NCBI GenBank assembly: GCA_040391135.1
Contig: JBEBYL010000001.1
Span: 310,001 to 374,000 of the forward strand
From: G025836975 sp040391135
GTDB lineage: Bacteria; Pseudomonadota; Gammaproteobacteria; Burkholderiales; Burkholderiaceae_B
Length of the DNA: 64,000 nucleotides
Reading direction: 5' to 3'
The position numbers were made by a program, and so were the translations under genes. The stretch's first letter is position 1. The number at the start of each line of letters is the position of its first letter. Below are positions 52,811 to 61,666 of this stretch, piece by piece. Below the pieces are notes generated by a model that saw nothing but the letters and a program-made list of their open reading frames with translations, did no database searches and had not been told where the DNA came from.

Positions 52811-53681
52811 AGCAAACTCGGCGTCCACCGTATACCGGGACGAGGTCATCAATACGGTCGAGGAAGAGGATTTCGGCGTCATCGAGAAACCGCTAAGCTT
52901 GTGGGAACGATTGCTGGACAACGGCATTTTTCGCAAGGCCGTCATGCTGGTGGCGCTGGCCATTGTGTGGGAAGCCTACGCGCGGTGGTCGGGCAACCCC
53001 CTGCTGTTTCCCACCTTCGTGTCCACGATACAGGCATTTTTCTCGGGCATTGTTTCGGGCACGCTGCTGTCGGCAACCTGGACATCGATTTCATTGCTGC
53101 TGCAAGGCTACGCCGTGGGCCTGCTGATTGCCGCGCTGTTCACCGCCTTTGCCAGCGCTACCCGTGTGGGCGCTGATCTGCTGGAAACGCTGACATCCAT
53201 GTTCAACCCGCTGCCCTCCATTGCCTTGCTGCCGCTGTCGATGATCTGGTTCGGCTTGGGCAATGCCAGCATTATCTTTGTCCTGGTTCATGCGGTACTG
53301 TGGGCCGTCGCCCTGAATACGCATTCGGGGTTCCGTTCGGTCAGCCTGACCTGGCGGATGGTGGGCCGAAACTATGGCCTGTCGCGCATGGGCTACGTAT
53401 GCAGGATACTTGTTCCGGGCGCCTTTCCCAGCATATTGACGGGCATGAAGATAGGCTGGGCCTTCGCATGGCGCACCCTGATCGCCGCCGAACTCGTGTT
53501 CGGTTCCAGCTCCGGCTCCGGCGGCCTGGGTTGGTATATCTTCCAAAACAAGAACATGCTTGACATACCCAATGTATTTGCCGGGCTGCTTACCGTGATC
53601 CTGTTCGGCCTGCTGGTCGAGAACCTGATCTTCCGGGTGCTGGAGCGGCGCACCATCGGGCGCTGGGGCATGCAAACCTGA
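52803..53681 (+). CDS. ABC transporter permease, NitT/TauT type
   Basis: A 292-residue inner-membrane protein with about six helices after an acidic N-terminal tail of some 35 residues (DEVINTVEEEDFG). The coupling helix region reads around AARNYG-like VGRNYGLSRMGYVCRILVPGAFPSILTGMKIGWAFAWR, matching the family EAA loop. It forms the channel used by the 50949 binding protein. The next gene, MmgE/PrpD copy 2, begins 8 bp after it. Confidence 0.93.
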   Translation: MTEANSASTVYRDEVINTVEEEDFGVIEKPLSLWERLLDNGIFRKAVMLVALAIVWEAYARWSGNPLLFPTFVSTIQAFFSGIVSGTLLSATWTSISLLLQGYAVGLLIAALFTAFASATRVGADLLETLTSMFNPLPSIALLPLSMIWFGLGNASIIFVLVHAVLWAVALNTHSGFRSVSLTWRMVGRNYGLSRMGYVCRILVPGAFPSILTGMKIGWAFAWRTLIAAELVFGSSSGSGGLGWYIFQNKNMLDIPNVFAGLLTVILFGLLVENLIFRVLERRTIGRWGMQT

Positions 53682-53689
53682 GCCGTGAC

Positions 53690-55105
53690 ATGACGACTAT
53701 TACCCAGACCCTGGCCGCTTTCGTAACCGGCATCCCCACCGACGGCATTCCCGCGCAGGCCATCGAGCGCGCAAAAATGAGCCTGGCCAGCACCATCGCC
53801 AGCGCGGCCATGGGCTACGGCATCGACTCGGCCCGCATCCTGCGGTCCCTGGAGCTTGAAGAGGGTGGGGCGGGACAGGCCGCCGTATGGTTTGATGCAA
53901 GCCGCCTGCCCTTGACGAGGGCTGTCAGGGTAAACGCCGTCGCCAGCGACGCCGCGGCGTCCGACGACAGCGACCTGCGCAGCATCGCCCATATCGGCAC
54001 CATCGTTTCCACGACCGCCGTTGCTCTGGGCGAGCACACGGGCAGGCCCGGCCGCGACCTTCTGGCCGCCATGGCGCTGGGCTATGAAGTGGCTGGCCGC
54101 ATCGATGAATCGCTTACCCCGGGCCGCATGCAGCGCGGCTTTCATGGCTCGGTGTCAACGGTGTTCGGCGCGGCCGTCGCGGCGGGCCGCCTGCTTGGCC
54201 TGGACTCGGACCGCATGGCGCACGCCATTGCTTTGGCGGCTACGTCCATAGGCGGCATGGCCGTGGCCGCCGATACCAGCTGCGCGCGTGAATACCATGC
54301 CGGCAACGCCGCCATGACAGGTGTGCAGGCCGCACTGGCCGCGGGGCGGGGCTTCCAGGCCGACCTGAGCATTCTTGAAACGCCCCGAGGCTTTCTTAGC
54401 GCAATGAACGGCCAGGCCATCGAAGACATCACGAGGGACCTGGGCAAAGACTGGGATATCGTCACCGATATGGCGATCAAGCTGATGCCCGGCGCCCATC
54501 CGTTTCATGCCACCGCCGAAGCCGCCGCGGACGCGGCCCGCGCCGGCGCCGTGCGCCCCGAGGACATCGAGCGCGTCACGATTTCCGCGGCGGTGCAATG
54601 GACCAACTTCAAGGGCGAGCCGCATCCGCGCAATCTGGTCGATGCCGCCCATAGCCTGGTGTACTTTGTGGCGGCTTCGATCGTCGACAGGGAATTCGGC
54701 TGGGACGCCATGAGCCTGGCCAAAATGAGCGACCCCCTTATCGCCCGTGTTCAGGACAAGGTCGTATTCGACCCTTCGCCGGCCCCCTTGCCCGACAGAT
54801 TTCCGCATCGCCATGGCGGCAGCGTCGCCATCCTGCTCAAGGACGGCCGTCAATTCACCAGCACCTGCGTGGCCCCTCGCGGCTCCGGCCCGCGCGGCGT
54901 AAGCTGGGATGACATCGACGCCAAGTACCGGCGCCTGGTCCCTTTGGCGGGTCTGCGGTCCGAGCAGGTGGAAGCAAGTCTGGCCTTGCTGCATGGTTTT
55001 GACACGGCGGCTGATGTGGGCGTGTTGACGGGAATGCTGAGCGTAGCTGGGTCGGCAGCGAATTTACAGCAAGGGCTCAAGGACGGCTTACAAGAGCGAC
55101 GATAA
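53690..55105 (+). CDS. MmgE/PrpD family protein, copy 2
   Basis: A 471-residue protein with the same fold as the 48026 copy. Recognisable stretches are RAKMSLASTIASAAMGYG, HIGTIVSTTAVALGEHTG, GYEVAGRIDESLTPGRMQRGFHGSVSTVFGAAVAAGRLL and KLMPGAHPFHATAEAAADAA. It lies 8 bp after the permease and is the last gene of the 49549 operon, so the imported ligand is likely dehydrated or decarboxylated by it. Its GC content is clearly higher than the block that follows at 55127. Confidence 0.88.
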   Translation: MTTITQTLAAFVTGIPTDGIPAQAIERAKMSLASTIASAAMGYGIDSARILRSLELEEGGAGQAAVWFDASRLPLTRAVRVNAVASDAAASDDSDLRSIAHIGTIVSTTAVALGEHTGRPGRDLLAAMALGYEVAGRIDESLTPGRMQRGFHGSVSTVFGAAVAAGRLLGLDSDRMAHAIALAATSIGGMAVAADTSCAREYHAGNAAMTGVQAALAAGRGFQADLSILETPRGFLSAMNGQAIEDITRDLGKDWDIVTDMAIKLMPGAHPFHATAEAAADAARAGAVRPEDIERVTISAAVQWTNFKGEPHPRNLVDAAHSLVYFVAASIVDREFGWDAMSLAKMSDPLIARVQDKVVFDPSPAPLPDRFPHRHGGSVAILLKDGRQFTSTCVAPRGSGPRGVSWDDIDAKYRRLVPLAGLRSEQVEASLALLHGFDTAADVGVLTGMLSVAGSAANLQQGLKDGLQERR

Positions 55106-55126
55106 TCGGAGCTGGCTTTTGAAGGT

Positions 55127-55918
55127 TCATTGTTTCTGCAGCTCATGAGATAAGGCCTCTTTGTCGGCTCGGGCCCATATCTCCATTCCGATAGGGTTGG
55201 AAGCTTCTTCCATGATATGGCCGACTAAGCCGATTGACCGCGCCATCACGCCGATGCCTCGCACCATTGTCCATGGAAATTCGAATTCGCAGCAGATCGC
55301 TCCGATTGCTCCTGTTGCGTTTAGCGGTAGGCTCCTGCCTGATTGGCGCTCGGCTTCTTCATGGATGGCGGTCATCAATCGGACGTATGGGCCTTCCAGT
55401 TTGCATTCGCGCGCGAGTTCAATCAGACGTCCGGCACGCGGATCTATCGGTTTATGCACGGGATGCCCCAGGCCTGGAATAATTCGCTTTGCTTCCCGGT
55501 ATTGCGCGACCACCTTCTTCGCGACGGAATCCAGATCAATGTCTCCACTAATTGTTCCATACGGAATTGCTTCGACAAGCATCTTCGCCGCACCTTCCAT
55601 GCTTCCGACAAACACACTGCCCAGGCCACTCAAGCCGGCCGCAATTGCAGCCTGCATGGATTCGGGGGCTCCCGTATAGGTTAGGCGAGCTGCCAATGCG
55701 CTAGGCGTAATCCCATGCTCCACAAGGGTGATCACAATTGCATTGAAGAGCCTGGATTCATTCTCTTTGGGAACGGCTCCTTTTAGTACGAGATAGGCCA
55801 TATCTCCGAGATTAAGGTTGCCAAGGATCTCGCCGGAAAGGTCCATTCCCCGAACGAACACCCGATCGGGAGTGCTATAGCCAAGCTGTGTGGTGATATT
55901 TTTGGATACCGCAGGCAT
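55127..55918 (-). CDS. Citryl-CoA lyase-like / short citrate-synthase-family protein, copy 2
   Basis: A 263-residue citrate-synthase-core protein with the motif IIPGLGHPVHKPIDPR and His152. It aligns along its length with the 17593 copy but is clearly divergent. The ATG at 55918 is 32 bp after the stop of the Bug gene. A two-subunit CoA-transferase at 58112-59438 could provide its CoA ester, as the CaiB-type enzyme does for copy 1. Whether it cleaves or condenses is unknown. Confidence 0.82.
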   Translation of the reverse strand: MPAVSKNITTQLGYSTPDRVFVRGMDLSGEILGNLNLGDMAYLVLKGAVPKENESRLFNAIVITLVEHGITPSALAARLTYTGAPESMQAAIAAGLSGLGSVFVGSMEGAAKMLVEAIPYGTISGDIDLDSVAKKVVAQYREAKRIIPGLGHPVHKPIDPRAGRLIELARECKLEGPYVRLMTAIHEEAERQSGRSLPLNATGAIGAICCEFEFPWTMVRGIGVMARSIGLVGHIMEEASNPIGMEIWARADKEALSHELQKQ

Positions 55919-55950
55919 ATTGTTTCCTTGCTTAGTCCACTGGTGTTTAC

Positions 55951-56937
55951 CTATTTCGCGCGGATATTGCGTGCTTTGATGAAATCGCCCCACTCCTGGA
56001 ACTCAAGCAGGAACCGCTCTTTCGCGACTTTGGTGCCTCCTTTGATTGCGCGGGAATAGCTGCCTTGCATTTTGTTCGTGAAACGACTGTCTTGAAGCGC
56101 AGCCTGCACGTCCGCATTGATCTTGTCCGCCAACCGATCATCCATCGTTGCGGGGCCGACTAAAACGAACCATCCAGGTGATGGCGGACCCTTGATATTC
56201 AACTCTTTGAAGGTAGGCACATCAGGGATCGATGCAATCCGATCAGGCGTCGACACAGCCAGAGGAATGGCTTTGCCTGCTTTGATTTGAGCCATGGCAC
56301 TGGACAGTACGCTGACCATCATGTTGGTGTCTCCGGCCATCACGCTGGTCAGGGCGGGGGACACTCCGTTAAATGGCACATGCAGCATTTTCGTATCTGT
56401 TGAAGCCATAATCATTTCCATGACAAGGTGCGTGGAGTTTCCAACTCCTCCACTGCCGAAGGTCAATGCGTCTGGCTCTACTTTGGCACGCTCGATGAAG
56501 TCGTTGAATTGTTTTAGGCCGCTCTTGGGGCTTGCGAGAACAACAAACGGAACCTCCATGATGGGAGAAACATATGTGAAGTCTTTGCGCAGGTCGTACG
56601 GCACGTTCTCGTACAAATGCGGATTGAAGGCCAAGGGAGTCGATCCTGAGACAAGCAGCGTGTAGCCGTCAGGTTTGGCACGCACTACTTGTGATGTGGC
56701 GATGATGCCGTTTGCTCCCGGCTTGTTTTCAACCACGACAGGGTGATTCCAGTTGGACGAAAGTACGTCCGCGAGCGTGCGAGCTGCAAGATCGCCTGCT
56801 GAACCGGAAGGTTGTTGCACAACGATCGTTACCGGTTTCTCGGGAAAATTTTCGATGTTGGATGCAATGGCCGTCGGCAAGGCTGCTAGCGCGGCGATAG
56901 CAGCGGCGCATCGAATGTGGTGGAGCAAGTGGATCAT
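55951..56937 (-). CDS. Bug-family solute-binding protein, copy 9
   Basis: A 328-residue protein; signal peptide to about residue 26 (ALPTAIAS), then NFPEKPVTIVVQQ. The ligand loop is Pro-Ser-Gly-Ser-Ala-Gly-Asp-Leu, a clear departure from the Gly-Gly form of the other copies. VENKPGANGIIA and PDGYTLLVSG follow. The start at 56937 is fixed by the very strong ribosome site CAGGAGGCAATC; the frame is open far upstream to 57174 but that part overlaps the promoter and LysR start. Confidence 0.92.
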   Translation of the reverse strand: MIHLLHHIRCAAAIAALAALPTAIASNIENFPEKPVTIVVQQPSGSAGDLAARTLADVLSSNWNHPVVVENKPGANGIIATSQVVRAKPDGYTLLVSGSTPLAFNPHLYENVPYDLRKDFTYVSPIMEVPFVVLASPKSGLKQFNDFIERAKVEPDALTFGSGGVGNSTHLVMEMIMASTDTKMLHVPFNGVSPALTSVMAGDTNMMVSVLSSAMAQIKAGKAIPLAVSTPDRIASIPDVPTFKELNIKGPPSPGWFVLVGPATMDDRLADKINADVQAALQDSRFTNKMQGSYSRAIKGGTKVAKERFLLEFQEWGDFIKARNIRAK

Positions 56938-57083
56938 GATTGCCTCCTGATTGGTTTTATTGAGAAGCGGATGCGACACCTTTGTCGTCATCTGGATACC
57001 CGTTAGCTGGTATTCTTCTTGGACTTCATTTCTAACTTGAGTCGATGGGCCAAAGTATGGCTTCGGGTAGTTATTAATACAAT

Positions 57084-57119
57084 TTCGAGTTTCGGAAGAA
57101 TTACTTTCAATGACTCGAA
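57084..57119. promoter_or_regulatory. TTCGAGT ... ACTCGAA inverted repeat, LysR-site candidate
   Basis: Perfect 7-bp arms at 57084-57090 and 57113-57119 with a 22-bp spacer, in the 224-bp AT-rich gap between the divergent Bug and LysR genes. The two arms are about 3 helical turns centre to centre, which could suit a LysR tetramer binding two half-sites. Confidence 0.4.
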
Positions 57120-57161
57120 GTTGCAGAAAATTCAATAGCGAATCTTCCAAGGAAAGGCTTA

Positions 57162-58076
57162 ATGGCCATTGCATTCAATATCAGTGATTTCCGCCTTGTC
57201 CTTAACATTGTCGAGGCGGCCAGCTTGACAAAAGGGGCCGAGAAATCCTTCCTTTCGTTGCCGGCCGCGAGCCAGCGGGTAAAGAACCTTGAGGATTCAT
57301 TGAACCTAAAGCTATTCCAGCGTAAGGCTCAGGGAGTCACGCCGACAGAGGCTGGTTTGGCTTATGTGAAGCATGCCCGTTTGCTCCTGAGCCAGCTTGA
57401 TCTTTTGACCAGCGATCTTCAGGCTTTTAACGAGGGAATCAAAGGCCAAGTCAGGTTGCACGCGAACACTACTTGGGTAACAGAACTCTTACCCACCGTT
57501 CTGGGTGAGTTCCTTCAGGGCCATCCTGAAATACGGGTCGATCTGAACGAACGGCTCAGCGACAGTATCGTTCGCGCCGTGCGTGAAGGCATTGCGGACG
57601 TCGGGCTGATTGCGGGTGAAGTGGAGTCGGAGGGCGTACAGGCTTGGCATGTAACCTCCAGCAAAATGGTCGTGATTGCCAAGAAGGGGCATCCTATTCT
57701 GGCGGCGCCAAAGGTATATTTCAAAGACACGTTGCAATATGAATTCGTATCATTGCTAGAGGGCACCGCCTGGCATAACTATATTTACTCGATGGCTTCC
57801 TCTTTGCATCTGCCTCCCATTGTTCGCGTCAAAGTCGCAAGCTACGATGCTATCTGGCGTATGGTCGAAGCGGGAGCCGGGATCAGTGTGATTCCGCACG
57901 TTGTTGTCGAACGTCTGGTGGCAAGCGGACTCATCGGGTATACAGAGCTGTTGGATCCGTGGGCGGTGCGGGAATACAAGGTATGCGCCCGCGATTTTGA
58001 CGAATTGCCGACTTTCTCGCGGCAATTCGTTGATGCCTTGCTAGAGCATTACCGGCGTGATGATGCTTCGAAGTAG
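57162..58076 (+). CDS. LysR-type transcriptional regulator 4
   Basis: A 304-residue regulator with an N-terminal winged helix (LTKGAEKSFLSLPAASQRVKNLEDSLN) and an effector domain from about 90. It is divergent from the Bug/citryl-CoA-lyase-like pair and convergent with the CoA-transferase genes. It probably regulates both, which together form one acid-activation pathway. Ribosome site AAGGAAAGG precedes the ATG. Confidence 0.93.
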   Translation: MAIAFNISDFRLVLNIVEAASLTKGAEKSFLSLPAASQRVKNLEDSLNLKLFQRKAQGVTPTEAGLAYVKHARLLLSQLDLLTSDLQAFNEGIKGQVRLHANTTWVTELLPTVLGEFLQGHPEIRVDLNERLSDSIVRAVREGIADVGLIAGEVESEGVQAWHVTSSKMVVIAKKGHPILAAPKVYFKDTLQYEFVSLLEGTAWHNYIYSMASSLHLPPIVRVKVASYDAIWRMVEAGAGISVIPHVVVERLVASGLIGYTELLDPWAVREYKVCARDFDELPTFSRQFVDALLEHYRRDDASK

Positions 58077-58111
58077 AGTGGCCGTTTCATGCTCAGTTTG
58101 AATGCTTAGAT

Positions 58112-58759
58112 CTAGTTTGGAATGTCGAAGGTCAAGGATGCGTCTGTAGCCTCAATCAATTGTGCCTGCGTCACATCACCCATCAATTCCTTCACAACCA
58201 ATCCGCCCTCCCTGACATCGATCACGGCCATATCCGTGTAGATGCGCGTTACGCAACCCAGGCCGGTAAGTGGGTAAGTGCAACGCTTAAGGAGTTTCTT
58301 GCTGTTGTCCCGACCCAGGTGATTCATGATCACAAAGACTTGCCGCGCTCCGGCTGCCAGATCCATGGCTCCTCCCACAGAGGGCACGGCACTTTCCTCG
58401 CCGGTATGCCAATTGGCCAGATCCCCGTTTTCTGCTACCTGAAAAGCTCCCAGTACGCAGATGTCTATGTGGTTCCCGCAAATCATGCCAAACGACTCCG
58501 CATGATCAAAAAAAGCGCCGCCGTCAAGAAGCTCGATATGCTCCTTGCCTGCATTGACAAGTTCGAAGTCCTGATTCTGCCCCGCAGCCTGTATCCAGCG
58601 TCCTAGAATCCCGTTTTCGCTATGAAGAATAACCTCTCGATTTGGATCGATGTAATCGGCGACCAGCGTAGGTAGACCGATTCCCAGATTCACATATGCA
58701 CCTTCGGGAATGTCTTGCGCGACGCGTTGCGCCATGGCTTCTCTTGTAGATTTGATCAT
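58112..58759 (-). CDS. CoA-transferase subunit B (3-oxoacid CoA-transferase type)
   Basis: A 215-residue subunit with AQRVAQDIPEGAYVNLGIGLPT at its start and the catalytic Glu in VILHSENGILG; GAMDLAAGARQVFVIMNHLG and TYPLTGLGCVTRIYTD follow. It transfers CoA through a glutamyl-CoA intermediate. I chose the ATG at 58759, 10 bp after the subunit A stop, because it matches the usual N-terminus; in-frame ATGs further upstream overlap subunit A. It works as a heterodimer or heterotetramer with subunit A. Confidence 0.93.
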   Translation of the reverse strand: MIKSTREAMAQRVAQDIPEGAYVNLGIGLPTLVADYIDPNREVILHSENGILGRWIQAAGQNQDFELVNAGKEHIELLDGGAFFDHAESFGMICGNHIDICVLGAFQVAENGDLANWHTGEESAVPSVGGAMDLAAGARQVFVIMNHLGRDNSKKLLKRCTYPLTGLGCVTRIYTDMAVIDVREGGLVVKELMGDVTQAQLIEATDASLTFDIPN

Positions 58760-58769
58760 GGTGTCGAGG

Positions 58770-59438
58770 TCATCCTTGCTGTCTAGGTACAACGCGATGG
58801 ACATAAATGTTGGGTGTGACGATTTGCTCTGGATTGAGAGCGCCCAGTTCAACCACCTCGGCCACCGAAGCGACCGTACACTTGGCTGCGCTAGCCATCA
58901 CGGGCCCAAAGTTTCTTGCGGCCTTGCGGTAAATGAGATTTCCCCATCGGTCTGCGACATGCGCGCGTATCAGTGCATAGTCCAATGTGATCGGTTTTTC
59001 GAATACGTAGCCTTTTCCATCAATCTCGCGGGTTTCCTTGCCTTCAGCGATAGGAGTCCCATAGCCGGTACGTGTGAATATCCCTCCAAGGCCTGCGCCG
59101 CCGGCGCGCAGGCGCCAAGCCAAGGAGCCTTGTGGGGTCAAGTCCAGTTCAATTTTCTTGGAACGATACAGTTCGTTGAATACGTGCGATCCGGGTTGGC
59201 GTGGAAATGAACAAACCAGTTTTCTTACGAGGCCTGCCTTCAATACAGCGGCGATGCCCGTTTCGCCGCTTCCCGCATTATTGGTGACGAGGACGAGGTC
59301 GCGCGGTCCGCGTTCTATCAGTGCTGTAATCAGGTCTTCCGGAATGCCGGCTCCGCCAAAACCCGAGATGCCTACTGTTGCGCCGTCTGGAATATCGCAG
59401 ACGGCCTCCATCGCATCATTGAAAACTTTATTTATCAT
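58770..59438 (-). CDS. CoA-transferase subunit A (3-oxoacid CoA-transferase type)
   Basis: A 222-residue subunit with ISGFGGAGIPEDLI and VTNNAGSGETGIAAVL, the CoA-binding loops of family I transferases, plus RAGGAGLGGIFTRTGYGT. Family I pairs swap CoA between succinyl-CoA and oxo- or hydroxyacids, as in PcaIJ and ScoAB. It precedes subunit B on the same transcript. The closeness to the lyase-like and Bug genes suggests activation of an imported acid. The in-frame ATG at 59462 is less favourable than 59438. Confidence 0.93.
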   Translation of the reverse strand: MINKVFNDAMEAVCDIPDGATVGISGFGGAGIPEDLITALIERGPRDLVLVTNNAGSGETGIAAVLKAGLVRKLVCSFPRQPGSHVFNELYRSKKIELDLTPQGSLAWRLRAGGAGLGGIFTRTGYGTPIAEGKETREIDGKGYVFEKPITLDYALIRAHVADRWGNLIYRKAARNFGPVMASAAKCTVASVAEVVELGALNPEQIVTPNIYVHRVVPRQQG

Positions 59439-59611
59439 GCATCGATTTCCTGATTCAAACACTGCCTAGTTGCCGAGATCAGGATGCCAAGGAGTACTTG
59501 GCTGGTCAATTTCAAATATTGAAATGAATACTTTCGACTAAGCGAAATGCGTTTCACGATGCCAGCGGTAGCGGTAAACTCTTGCATGCATATCATGCCT
59601 GGGGAATATCA

Positions 59612-60586
59612 ATGAACCGCAGAACACTGTTGGGCACGGCCGCTTTTGGCGCATTATCGTTTTCGCTTTCCTCATGCGGGGGCGCGCAGCCCCTGCGCAA
59701 GGCGGACATCGAGCAAGGCCTGCGTGAATTCGGCGACTTGTCGCCGAACGCCGCCGTCAGCATTTCCGTCCAGGGCGAAGACGGCCGTCGGCAACACTAT
59801 GCACACAAGGCGCAGCAGCCTTTATTCGTCGGCAGCGCCGTGAAGACCTTCATTCTTGGGCAGTACCTGAAAGAGGTCGAGGCGGGCCGGCTGGCCGAAG
59901 ACACTCAGGTCGAGATCGGGCCGCAGGTATGGTCGCCCGGCAGCCCGGTATTCATCGGCCTGCAAGGCAGCACCACCGCAAAGAGCGTATTGGAGGCCAT
60001 GAGCGCGCACAGCGACAATACCGCAACCGACGTGGCCATGAATGCCGTGGGCGCGGATAAGGTTCGCGCGCTGATCAAGACGGCGGGGCTGAACGAAACC
60101 CGTATCCCCGATTCCACCCGCAAGCTGTTTTCCTACCTGGCCGGCGCGCCCAGCGGCACCGACATCGGCTGGAGCGGCATGCTGGACATGCAGAACGGGA
60201 AGAGCCCCGGCTCGTCCCACCCGCCCATCAACCCGCATCAAACCATGCTAAGCACGGCAAGCGACATGACGCGCTGGTACGATCAGGTCCTGGCCGGCGG
60301 GATATTCAAGAAGCCCGAAACCTTGGCCGAGTTCAAGCGGATCTCGGCCATGGCCGATGCCATGCCCATGATGGTGCCTGCGGACACCATGGCCTACGGC
60401 AAGGGCGGCAGTATAGATTGGGAAGATTTCCATTGCTTTTGCGTGGCGGGCCAGATGGTGCAGCCCACCCAGCGCAGCAGCTTCTGCTTCATCGTCAATT
60501 GGAAGGGAAGCGACGAAAGCGTTCCGGGCATGTTCAAGGAATTCAAGGAAAGGGGGCGGCGATTGCTGCAAGGAGTCGCTGCCTAG
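59612..60586 (+). CDS. Tat-type lipoprotein serine hydrolase, class A beta-lactamase fold
   Basis: A 324-residue exported protein. The leader has a twin-Arg-like Asn-Arg-Arg-Thr-Leu-Leu-Gly and a lipobox Leu-Ser-Ser-Cys22, so it is probably a Tat-exported lipoprotein. The serine hydrolase motifs are Ser75-Ala-Val-Lys78, Ser134-Asp-Asn136 and Lys264-Gly-Gly-Ser267 (KTG box). I do not find the omega-loop Glu motif of true class A enzymes, so penicillinase activity is doubtful; a DD-peptidase or esterase-like role is possible. The ATG at 59612 starts the signal sequence directly. It is not obviously linked to the catabolic genes around it. Confidence 0.8.
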   Translation: MNRRTLLGTAAFGALSFSLSSCGGAQPLRKADIEQGLREFGDLSPNAAVSISVQGEDGRRQHYAHKAQQPLFVGSAVKTFILGQYLKEVEAGRLAEDTQVEIGPQVWSPGSPVFIGLQGSTTAKSVLEAMSAHSDNTATDVAMNAVGADKVRALIKTAGLNETRIPDSTRKLFSYLAGAPSGTDIGWSGMLDMQNGKSPGSSHPPINPHQTMLSTASDMTRWYDQVLAGGIFKKPETLAEFKRISAMADAMPMMVPADTMAYGKGGSIDWEDFHCFCVAGQMVQPTQRSSFCFIVNWKGSDESVPGMFKEFKERGRRLLQGVAA

Positions 60587-60625
60587 GCCGGCGCCGCAGC
60601 GCCCCGGACCGGTGCCTAGCAAATC

Positions 60626-61528
60626 ATGGAAAACATACTTAGAAAACTTGACCTGACCTCGCTGCGCCTGTTTGCCGCCGTGTGCCAGGAAAGCAGCATT
60701 GCCCGGGCGGCTCAGCGCGAGTTCATCGCGCCTTCGGCGGTCAGCCGGCGCATTGCCGATATGGAATCCCTGATCGGACTGCCATTGATCGAGCGGCATA
60801 CCCGCGGCGTGAAAATCACGGCGGCGGGCCAGACGGTCCTGCGCCATGCGCACCGCATCATCGGCGACGTCGAAGCCATGGGGGCCGAGCTTTCGCGCCT
60901 GTATGCCGGTGTCAAAGGATCTGTCCGGGTGGTGGCCAACCTGTCGGCCATCGTCCAGTTCCTTCCGGAGGATATCGCCGCTTTCCAGCGGGTGTTTCCC
61001 GAAGTGGATATCGATCTTGAAGAGCAGCACAGCCCGGACGTCCAGCGCATGGTGCGCGAACGGGCCGCCGACTTCGGCATCTGCAATCACATGGCCGGGT
61101 TGGACGGGCTGGAGCAACTACCCTATCGGGAGGATCGCCTGGCGGTAATGATGCCCGCCGATCATCCCATGGCCGGCTGCCGAAGCCCGGACTTGAAGGA
61201 CATTGCGCGGGAGACCTTCGTCAGCCTGCGCGAGAACAGCGCGCTGACTCAGATGCTGGCCGCCCAGGCCGATGCGTTGGGCATTTCATTGTCGATAAAG
61301 ATCCGTGTCGCCAGCCTGGACGCCCTGTGCCGCATGGTGCATGCTGGGCTAGGCATGGCCATCATGCCTCAGCAGGTGGCGGAGCTGCATCAGCAGTCGC
61401 TCAACGTGGTGGTCCAGCCTTTGTCGGATGCATGGGCGGAGCGCAAGATCAGCATCGTGTTTCCCGACAGGCGGCAGCTCTCCGCCACGGCCGAAACCTT
61501 GCTGAAGTTTCTTACGCAGCGCAACTGA
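60626..61528 (+). CDS. LysR-type transcriptional regulator 5
   Basis: A 300-residue regulator with an N-terminal winged helix (SSIARAAQREFIAPSAVSRRIADMES) and an effector domain from about 90. Unlike most LysR genes here it is in line with its likely target, the Bug/aconitase-like genes, which begin 138 bp downstream. A minor GCAC/GTGC hairpin lies in that gap. Confidence 0.92.
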   Translation: MENILRKLDLTSLRLFAAVCQESSIARAAQREFIAPSAVSRRIADMESLIGLPLIERHTRGVKITAAGQTVLRHAHRIIGDVEAMGAELSRLYAGVKGSVRVVANLSAIVQFLPEDIAAFQRVFPEVDIDLEEQHSPDVQRMVRERAADFGICNHMAGLDGLEQLPYREDRLAVMMPADHPMAGCRSPDLKDIARETFVSLRENSALTQMLAAQADALGISLSIKIRVASLDALCRMVHAGLGMAIMPQQVAELHQQSLNVVVQPLSDAWAERKISIVFPDRRQLSATAETLLKFLTQRN

Positions 61529-61666
61529 ACCCGTTGCCGATTTGCGATGGCCGGCATGCCCAGAAGGCACTTCGGGTGCTGGCTTCCCTTCCCTATACTG
61601 ACGGCGCATCCCATGAGTTCATAAGGGTTGCGGGCCTTTGCGCCTTACTACTATCAGGGAGACGAC

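Noticed and set aside
51698..52963. 421-codon minus-strand open frame across the ABC transporter genes
   Set aside because: It lies antisense to the binding-protein and ATPase genes, both with full family motifs; the antisense translation matches nothing.
38451..55105. A classical methylcitrate (prp) operon
   Set aside because: A methylisocitrate-lyase-like gene and two MmgE/PrpD genes are present, but they are far apart, in different operons, and no full-length methylcitrate synthase or AcnD is with them.
59612..60586. Annotation as an antibiotic-resistance beta-lactamase
   Set aside because: The Ser-x-x-Lys, SDN and KGG boxes are present but the deacylating omega-loop Glu was not found, and lipobox-anchored relatives are often peptidase- or esterase-like.
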